In this document: positions 7,514 through 11,719 of the stretch, one piece after another
How positions within the stretch are numbered: the first letter of the stretch is position 1
Layout: each line of letters begins with the position of its first letter
NCBI GenBank assembly: GCA_934661765.1
Contig: CAKUJT010000073.1
Location: forward strand, 1 to 11,719
Direction of reading: 5' to 3'
Length of the DNA stretch: 11,719 nt
Source of the DNA: an uncultured Senegalimassilia sp.
GTDB taxonomy: Bacteria > Actinomycetota > Coriobacteriia > Coriobacteriales > Eggerthellaceae
The notes under the pieces: generated by a model
Told to the model about the DNA's origin: nothing
The model's input: only the letters and a program-made list of their open reading frames with translations
Databases searched by the model: none
Position numbers and translations under genes: made by a program

Positions 7514-7525
7514 GAACAATTGTTC
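7514..7525 (-). promoter_or_regulatory. LexA (SOS) box, distal
   Basis: GAACAATTGTTC is a perfect 12-base palindrome with GAAC-N4-GTTC half-sites. On the plus strand the flank extends one half to TCGAAC, matching the mycobacterial-type consensus TCGAAC-N4-GTTCGA on that side. It lies 56 bases upstream of the pcrA ATG and eight bases after the MFS stop codon, 33 bp centre to centre from the proximal box, about three helical turns. Confidence 0.68.
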
Positions 7526-7532
7526 TCAGGTC

Positions 7533-8726
7533 CTACCTTGAGCTCTGAGCTTTCATGTGCTTGATCAGCACGAATGCGCAGTACAGCAAGGCGAGGAACG
7601 CGATGAAGGCCCCCGCGAAGCCCACATCGGCGATGGTCCCGAACGTGCAAACCCCACCGCCGATGAAGCTGCCCGTGCCGATGCCGAGGTTGAAGATACC
7701 GGAGAAGATGGCCATGGCGACCGTCTGCTCGCCATCGCTTGCGAACTCGATGATCTCGGCCTGATAAACGATGGAATACCCCGAACCGGCGATGCCCCAC
7801 AGCATGCACACGGCGAACACGCCGGCGACTCCGATAGCGGCAGGGCGCAGAAGCGCAAGCGCCAACGCCACACCCGCGACGACCCACACGGCGAAGGCCC
7901 AGCGATGGCCGCGGTAAAACCGCGAGCATATCGCGCTTCCAACAAGGCCCGCGATACCGAAGGCCACCAACGCCATGGTGACGACCTGCTCGTCCATACC
8001 GCCCACCTGCAGCAAGAACGGCTCGATGTAGCTATAACCCGTGTAGTATCCCATGGCGTACAAAGCCGTCACGATGAAGATGCCCATGAGCACCTTGTTC
8101 CGCAAAATGCTGGGAAGCTGCTTGAGCGTGAAGGGCTTGCTGGCCGGGATCTTCGGGAACACCACCGCCAAGTACGCCAGCACCAGCGCGCTTACCGCGC
8201 ACACGCAGCCGAAGGTCTGGCGCCAGCCCAGCCAAAGCCCCACCATGCGCCCAAGCGGCAACCCGACCACCATGGCAAGCGCCGAGCCGGTCACCACGGC
8301 GCTGACTGCCATAGGCGCGTGCCTCTCGTCGACGACCTTCACCGCCACGGGAGCGGCGATAGCCCAGAACACCGAATGGGCGCAGGCGACCACCAAACGC
8401 GCGGCCATGAGCAGGCCATAGCTGGGCGCCAGGGCCGAAAGCGCCTGCCCGGCGCAGAACACGCCGATGACCAAGAGCATAAGCGGCCGAAATGACAAAC
8501 GAGAGCCCAGAATCATAAGGGGAAGCGACAACAGCATGACCGCCCACGCATACACCGAGATGATCAGCCCCGTCACGCCCTCGCTCGTCCCGAACGAGGC
8601 GCCGATGCCGGTCAGAAGGCCGACGGGCATGAACTCCGAGGTGTTGAATATGAACGCGGAAACGGTGATGCCGATCAGGGGCAACCATTCCCGCAACGTA
8701 AGCTTGCTATCCACGAACCTTGTCAT
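7533..8726 (-). CDS. MFS transporter, SotB/AraJ-like (sugar or drug efflux)
   Basis: 397 aa from the chosen ATG, with about twelve hydrophobic membrane segments. The N-terminal segment LIGITVSAFIFNTSEFMPVGLL (residues about 17-38) is the hallmark of the DHA1 proton antiporters related to E. coli SotB, YdeA, AraJ and YdhP, which export arabinose, IPTG-like sugars or drugs. Later, GLPLGRMVGLWLGWRQTF (about 155-172) is the antiporter motif C region. The start was chosen because the family similarity begins there; AAGGA lies 13 bases upstream, somewhat far, and longer forms would add a charged, non-membrane stretch. It is on the same strand as pcrA but separated from it by the 74-base LexA-box region; no regulator gene is adjacent. 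The real substrate cannot be told from sequence. Confidence 0.88.
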   Translation of the reverse strand: MTRFVDSKLTLREWLPLIGITVSAFIFNTSEFMPVGLLTGIGASFGTSEGVTGLIISVYAWAVMLLSLPLMILGSRLSFRPLMLLVIGVFCAGQALSALAPSYGLLMAARLVVACAHSVFWAIAAPVAVKVVDERHAPMAVSAVVTGSALAMVVGLPLGRMVGLWLGWRQTFGCVCAVSALVLAYLAVVFPKIPASKPFTLKQLPSILRNKVLMGIFIVTALYAMGYYTGYSYIEPFLLQVGGMDEQVVTMALVAFGIAGLVGSAICSRFYRGHRWAFAVWVVAGVALALALLRPAAIGVAGVFAVCMLWGIAGSGYSIVYQAEIIEFASDGEQTVAMAIFSGIFNLGIGTGSFIGGGVCTFGTIADVGFAGAFIAFLALLYCAFVLIKHMKAQSSR

Positions 8727-8771
8727 GAAATCGAGCGCTTCCTTCCCTTTTTCCCTTTGCGCGGATATGGG

Positions 8772-8777
8772 ATTGTA
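8772..8777 (-). promoter_or_regulatory. Candidate -10 box of the MFS gene
   Basis: On the minus strand TACAAT (five of six) lies about 46 bases upstream of the MFS ATG. No good -35 hexamer is found 16-18 bases further upstream, so this would be a weak or activator-dependent promoter. Confidence 0.3.
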
Positions 8778-8835
8778 GCCCCATGACGAGCTACGGCGGA
8801 TACGGATGCGCGCCTTCAGATAACCCTCATGAACC

Positions 8836-8962
8836 GCCCACCGCATGCACACCGATAAGGTGCAAATCCCGATCGCGCAACGTTGCAAACAAGCAGCTTA
8901 GGCTGAGCGCAGGGGCCCGCCGCATGCGCAGCTGGACAACGTGAAAGCGGGGCCCACCGCAT
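8836..8962. repeat. Threefold repeat GCCCRCCGCAT in the divergent intergenic region
   Basis: The 11-mer GCCCRCCGCAT occurs at 8836-8846, 8915-8925 and 8952-8962. The last two are part of a longer 14-base repeat GGGGCCCRCCGCAT (8912-8925, 8949-8962; one mismatch). A partial fourth copy CACCGCAT is at 9088-9095, just before the gdhA ribosome binding site. All are in the same orientation. The 388-base region 8727-9114 between the divergent MFS gene and gdhA holds these, a palindrome, and both promoters; no convincing gene is in it. Confidence 0.5.
8877..8886. promoter_or_regulatory. Palindrome GCAACGTTGC, possible operator
   Basis: A perfect 10-base palindrome with central CG, as in many LacI-family operators. 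The hexamer TGCAAA flanks it as a direct repeat at 8861-8866 and 8884-8889. It lies about 100 bases upstream of the candidate MFS -10 box and 228 bases upstream of the gdhA start, so which gene it serves is open. Confidence 0.3.
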
Positions 8963-9042
8963 CGCGAAGCAAGCCGCCCGCGCCGGGCAAACGCCCGTCC
9001 GCCGCAGGCCGCAGCCCATTGTTTCGGCTTCGTTAATATACC

Positions 9043-9063
9043 GTTTCGAGCGAATTCCGAAAC
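9043..9063. promoter_or_regulatory. Inverted repeat GTTTCG-N9-CGAAAC, candidate gdhA operator
   Basis: Half-sites GTTTCG (9043-9048) and CGAAAC (9058-9063) occupy the -35 and spacer region of gdhA, ending one base before the TATAAT box. A further direct copy GTTTCG is at 9021-9026, exactly 22 bp upstream of the first half-site (two helical turns). The -35 itself is poor, which fits a promoter dependent on or controlled by a bound regulator. Confidence 0.45.
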
Positions 9064-9064
9064 C

Positions 9065-9070
9065 TATAAT
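9065..9070 (+). promoter_or_regulatory. -10 box of gdhA
   Basis: Perfect TATAAT. With initiation about seven bases on, the leader would be near 38 bases. At 17-base spacing the -35 position reads CGTTTC, a poor match, so the strength may rest on the -10 and a regulator. Confidence 0.65.
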
Positions 9071-9100
9071 GCAACCCGTTAACACAACACCGCATCCGCT

Positions 9101-9106
9101 AGGAGG
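9101..9106 (+). promoter_or_regulatory. Shine-Dalgarno of gdhA
   Basis: Perfect AGGAGG, eight bases before the ATG at 9115. With the biased codon use it indicates high translation. Confidence 0.85.
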
Positions 9107-9114
9107 TTCACGCA

Positions 9115-10470
9115 ATGACTTACGCTGAGCGCATCATCGAGCAGGTCAAGGCGAAAAACGCCGAGCAGCCCGAGTTCATCCAGGCAGCCACCGAGATCCT
9201 GGGCACCCTGCAGCCGGCACTCGACGCGCATCCGGAGTTCGAGGAGGCCGCCCTGCTTGAGCGCATCATCGAACCCGAGCGCATCATCCAGTTCCGCGTC
9301 CCGTGGGTCGACGATTCCGGCAAGGTCCAGGTCAACCGCGGCTTCCGCGTGGAATACAACTCCGCCATCGGCCCCTACAAGGGCGGCCTGCGCTTCAACC
9401 CCACCGTCACGCTCGGCATGCTGAAGTTCCTGGGCTTCGAGCAGATCTTCAAGAACGCTCTGACCACTCTTCCCATGGGCGGTGGCAAGGGCGGCTCCGA
9501 CTTCGACCCGAAGGGCAAGTCCAACAACGAGATCATGCGCTTCTGCCAGTCCTTCATGAACGAGCTCTCCCGCCACATCGGCCCGAACACCGACGTGCCG
9601 GCTGGCGACCTGGGCGTCGGCGGCCGCGAGGTCGGCTACATGTTCGGCCAGTACAAGCGCCTGCGCAACGAGTGGACCGGCGTGCTCACCGGTAAGGGCC
9701 TGTCCTTCGGCGGCTCGCTAGCCCGTACCGAGGCCACCGGCTACGGCCTGGTGTACTTCGTCGACGAGTACCTGAAGTCCAACGGCGACTCCTTCGAGGG
9801 CAAGAACGTCGTCGTGCACGGCTCCGGCAACGTTGCCATCTACGCCGTCCAGAAGGTTTCCCAGCTTGGCGGCAAGGTCCTGGCCTGCTCCGACACCAAG
9901 GGCTGGGTCGAGGACCCCGACGGCATCGACTACCAGGTGCTCGAGCACGTCTACAACAAGAAGCGCTCCGGCCATGACAAGGGCGTTTCCCTGGCCATGT
10001 ACGTCGACGAGCGCCCGAACGCCATCTGGCACGAGGGCGACGGCCGCGGCGTGTGGCAGCTGCCCTGCGACATCGCCCTGCCCTGCGCACGTGAGAACAC
10101 GCTGCACCTCGACGACGCCAAGGCCCTGGTCGCCAACGGCTGCAAGGTGGTCGGCGAGGGCGCTAACATGCCCACCACGCTCGACGCCACCGAGTACCTG
10201 CAGGAAAACGGCGTGGCCTTCATGCCCGGCAAGGCTGCCAACGCCGGCGGTGTGCTGGTCTCCGGCCTGGAGATGAGCCAGAACGCCGAGCACCTGAGCT
10301 GGACCTTCGAAGAGGTCGATGGCAAGCTCGAGCAGCTCATGCGCGGCATGTTCCACAACGTGGACGACACTGCCAAGAAGTACGGCCATGAGGGCAACTT
10401 CGTCATGGGTGCCAACATCGCCGGCTTCCTGAAGGTTGCCGACGCCATGATGACCCAGGGCATCGTGTAA
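9115..10470 (+). CDS. gdhA: Glutamate dehydrogenase, NADP-type, hexameric class I
   Basis: 451 aa, the size of hexameric class I enzymes (about 447 aa). It reversibly aminates 2-oxoglutarate to glutamate in the cytoplasm. Seen in the sequence: substrate-binding YKGGLRF (88-94), PMGGGKGG with catalytic K125 (120-127), catalytic aspartate D165 in VPAGDLGVGGREVGYM (161-176), and the Rossmann dinucleotide loop VHGSGNVA (234-241). SDTKGWV after the second strand fits an NADP-preferring form, though coenzyme choice is inference. The start is fixed by AGGAGG eight bases upstream and by TATAAT further up. Codon use is far more biased (CTG, GGC, TCC, AAG, GAG) than in the neighbours, a sign of high expression. 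It is transcribed alone, divergent from the MFS gene and convergent with ribF. Confidence 0.97.
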   Translation: MTYAERIIEQVKAKNAEQPEFIQAATEILGTLQPALDAHPEFEEAALLERIIEPERIIQFRVPWVDDSGKVQVNRGFRVEYNSAIGPYKGGLRFNPTVTLGMLKFLGFEQIFKNALTTLPMGGGKGGSDFDPKGKSNNEIMRFCQSFMNELSRHIGPNTDVPAGDLGVGGREVGYMFGQYKRLRNEWTGVLTGKGLSFGGSLARTEATGYGLVYFVDEYLKSNGDSFEGKNVVVHGSGNVAIYAVQKVSQLGGKVLACSDTKGWVEDPDGIDYQVLEHVYNKKRSGHDKGVSLAMYVDERPNAIWHEGDGRGVWQLPCDIALPCARENTLHLDDAKALVANGCKVVGEGANMPTTLDATEYLQENGVAFMPGKAANAGGVLVSGLEMSQNAEHLSWTFEEVDGKLEQLMRGMFHNVDDTAKKYGHEGNFVMGANIAGFLKVADAMMTQGIV

Positions 10471-10493
10471 GGGCCACAACCCATATCGCCGCA

Positions 10494-10529
10494 AAAAAAG
10501 AAGCGACCCGATCGGGTCGCTTCTTTTTT
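10494..10529. terminator. Bidirectional intrinsic terminator between gdhA and ribF
   Basis: A perfect 36-base palindrome (18-base arms): an A-run, then AGAAGCGACCCGAT mirrored by ATCGGGTCGCTTCT, then a T-run. In either strand it forms a GC-rich hairpin followed by six U. It begins 24 bases after the gdhA stop and can end both gdhA (plus) and the convergent ribF transcript (minus). Confidence 0.93.
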
Positions 10530-10587
10530 GGTTTTCACGAAGGAGAGAACGAACGCGAGCCAAAATGAATGCGCCGTAAGGGCAATA

Positions 10588-10732
10588 CCGCGAATCATAC
10601 GAACGCGGGCAACGAACACCCTACCGGGTTCAGCGCACTATGGCTCGAAAGGGATAGTCGAACAGCGATAATCGCTCGACCGCAGTCCCTCCCTGCAGGT
10701 TTTCAGCACCGGGCCGATGTTACCCACCTGCA
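10588..10732 (-). other. Cluster of stem-loops downstream of ribF, possible structured 3' UTR or small RNA
   Basis: The 286-base stretch 10471-10756 has no supported gene. Besides the terminator it contains four successive inverted repeats: CCGCG/CGCGG (10588-10608); GAAC..GTTC with inner CC/GG (10614-10631); a nested one with AGGGA/TCCCT, GTCGA/TCGAC and GCGAT/ATCGC (10650-10690); and TGCAGGT/ACCTGCA (10694-10732). On the minus strand they follow the ribF stop and precede the terminator, so ribF mRNA may carry a long structured tail. I do not recognise any known RNA family (no tRNA, SRP, RNase P, tmRNA or riboswitch signature). Strand is assumed. Confidence 0.3.
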
Positions 10733-10756
10733 AAACATGTGCCCTCTCAGCGAACG

Positions 10757-11680
10757 CTACAGGTTCTCGCGCACCCAATCGATGTTGGCCTGCACGGCAG
10801 CGATGAGCTCGGAGATATCGTCGAAGGCGCGCATCGGGCGGAGCCACTTCATGAACTCGACCTTCATATACTGGCCGTAGATATCGCCGTCGAAGTCGAG
10901 GATATGGACCTCGCAGGTTGCCGTGGCGCGATCGGCAAACGTTGCCGCAACGCCCACGTTCACCGCGGCCTTATAGCGCTTGCCATCAACGTGCGCATAT
11001 GCCCCGTACACGCCATCGGAAAGCGGGCGCATCTGGTCGGGAACCTCGAGATTCGCGGTACGGATGCCCATATCGGCACCCTCTCCGCGACCGGGGCGCA
11101 CGATGCCCGTCATGAAATACGGACGCCCGAGCAGATGATTCGCCTCGTCGAGCTTCCCGTCCGCCAGCAGCAAACGGATGCGCGTGGCGGTGATGGGGGC
11201 GCCGTCCTCGCTTTTCAGATCATGGGCATGCACCTGCATACCATGACGATCGGCCCACGTGCGCAGCTCCGGCACCGCGCCGGCGGCTTTCGCCCCGAAA
11301 TGGAAATCGAAGCCCACGTGCAGATGCGCGGGAACGCCGGTACCGAACGTGCGGACCAGGAACTCCTCGGGCGAGCTGGCAGCGAACTCGCGCGTGAACG
11401 GAAGAGCGACCACCGCATCGACGCCGGTTTGCGCGAGCATCTCCAAGCGCTCCTCGTTCGACATGAGCTTGCGAAGACGCTGCGCATGGAACATCTCGTC
11501 GGGATCGATGTCGAACGTGAGCGCGATGGACTTCCCGCCGTTTTCGCGTGCGGTATCCTGCGCGCACGACAAAAGGAACCTATGGCCCCGATGCACGCCA
11601 TCGAACACGCCGAACGCGCACGAGGCGCCTTGGAAATACCCGCGATCGAACGTTTCGTCGGCCTTAAAGATCTGCGCCAC
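10757..11680 (-). CDS. ribF: RibF, bifunctional riboflavin kinase/FAD synthetase
   Basis: 307 aa, normal length. It converts riboflavin to FMN and FMN to FAD in the cytoplasm. The FAD synthetase domain comes first: nucleotidyltransferase motif GVFDGVHRGH (24-33), VGFDFHFGAKAAG (122-134), and ITATRIRLLL (163-172) in place of the usual ISSTRIR. The riboflavin kinase domain follows: GRGEGADMGIRTANL (197-211), with the conserved TAN, DGVYGAYAHVDGKRYKAAVNVG (222-243), CEVHILDFDGDIYGQ (256-270) with the catalytic glutamate. The start is GTG with GGGGGTG about four bases upstream. Several signature positions differ from consensus (TFDIDP for TFxPHP, VAATF for RPTF). It is convergent with gdhA and shares its terminator. 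The upstream gene is outside the window; truB is the usual neighbour. Confidence 0.94.
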   Translation of the reverse strand: MAQIFKADETFDRGYFQGASCAFGVFDGVHRGHRFLLSCAQDTARENGGKSIALTFDIDPDEMFHAQRLRKLMSNEERLEMLAQTGVDAVVALPFTREFAASSPEEFLVRTFGTGVPAHLHVGFDFHFGAKAAGAVPELRTWADRHGMQVHAHDLKSEDGAPITATRIRLLLADGKLDEANHLLGRPYFMTGIVRPGRGEGADMGIRTANLEVPDQMRPLSDGVYGAYAHVDGKRYKAAVNVGVAATFADRATATCEVHILDFDGDIYGQYMKVEFMKWLRPMRAFDDISELIAAVQANIDWVRENL

Positions 11681-11719
11681 GAAGCACCCCCGTTTGAAAC
11701 ACGCAGCATGCCTTGAACG
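11664..11719 (-). CDS. Possible 3' end of the gene upstream of ribF
   Basis: On the minus strand a frame open from the window edge reads FKACCVFQTGVLRGADL and stops at TAA (11664-11666), overlapping the first 17 bases of ribF. ribF is commonly preceded by truB with a short overlap, which would fit. There are too few residues to identify it, and other frames are also open to the edge. Confidence 0.2.
   Translation of the reverse strand, partial: FKACCVFQTGVLRGADL

Noticed and set aside
8816..9115. Minus-strand frame of 99 codons in the MFS-gdhA gap
   Set aside because: Cysteine- and arginine-rich translation typical of noncoding GC-rich DNA; it spans the gdhA promoter and has no ribosome binding site.
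9718..10563. Minus-strand frame of 281 codons opposite gdhA
   Set aside because: It results from gdhA's biased codons and would start beyond the bidirectional terminator; no family features.
10560..10630. Possible T-box-like sequence (GGTAGGGTG...CCCGCG) on the minus strand
   Set aside because: The match to the T-box consensus is partial, no stem I features are seen, and no gene lies downstream for it to control.
10600..10660. Possible tRNA because of GGGTTC and GTTCGA-like words
   Set aside because: No cloverleaf with acceptor, D, anticodon and T arms can be drawn.
10569..10880. Plus-strand frame of 103 codons downstream of gdhA
   Set aside because: The nearest AAGGAG is more than 20 bases from the ATG, it overlaps the ribF 3' end by 124 bases, and the protein is unrecognisable.

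Overview
The window is GC-rich bacterial chromosome, most likely from an actinobacterium. The order uvrC-rapZ-yvcK-whiA-gap is the classical actinobacterial/Gram-positive arrangement, and RapZ has the arginine-containing P-loop (GAGR) that I associate with actinobacterial homologues. The flavour of the UvrC and YvcK proteins makes me suspect the class Coriobacteriia (Eggerthella/Slackia relatives); that last step is inference, not proof. All genes look like ordinary chromosomal genes; no insertion sequence, phage, CRISPR, tRNA or rRNA was seen.

Layout. Positions 1-29 hold the first codons of gap (glyceraldehyde-3-phosphate dehydrogenase, minus strand), with its own ribosome binding site and a candidate promoter. 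From 184 to 7458, all on the minus strand, lie five genes read in the order pcrA (UvrD-like helicase), uvrC, rapZ, yvcK, whiA. uvrC-rapZ and rapZ-yvcK are separated by one base, yvcK-whiA overlap by 22, and pcrA-uvrC either overlap by 4 or are 98 bases apart, depending on which GTG starts uvrC. This looks like one operon. Upstream (7533-8726, minus) is an SotB/AraJ-like MFS efflux transporter. A 388-base divergent intergenic region separates it from gdhA (9115-10470, plus), an NADP-type glutamate dehydrogenase with strong codon bias, a perfect TATAAT box, a perfect AGGAGG site and a perfect palindromic terminator. Convergent to it is ribF (10757-11680, minus; riboflavin kinase/FAD synthetase), preceded at the window edge by what may be the end of another gene.

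Main result of the hunt. The 74-base gap between the MFS gene and pcrA contains two perfect GAAC-N4-GTTC palindromes, the core of the Gram-positive/actinobacterial LexA (SOS) box, 33 bp centre to centre. The proximal one overlaps the -35 region of a promoter whose TATACT box lies 7 bases before the pcrA ATG, implying a leaderless mRNA. If all five genes are co-transcribed, DNA damage would induce not only the excision-repair proteins PcrA and UvrC but also RapZ, YvcK and WhiA, proteins tied to signalling, carbon/envelope metabolism and cell division. This is the best candidate for an undescribed regulatory link here. Other points worth a look are a changed cysteine pattern in the UvrC iron-sulfur region, operator-like repeats in front of gdhA and the MFS gene, a cluster of hairpins downstream of ribF, and a strong non-terminator hairpin between whiA and gap.
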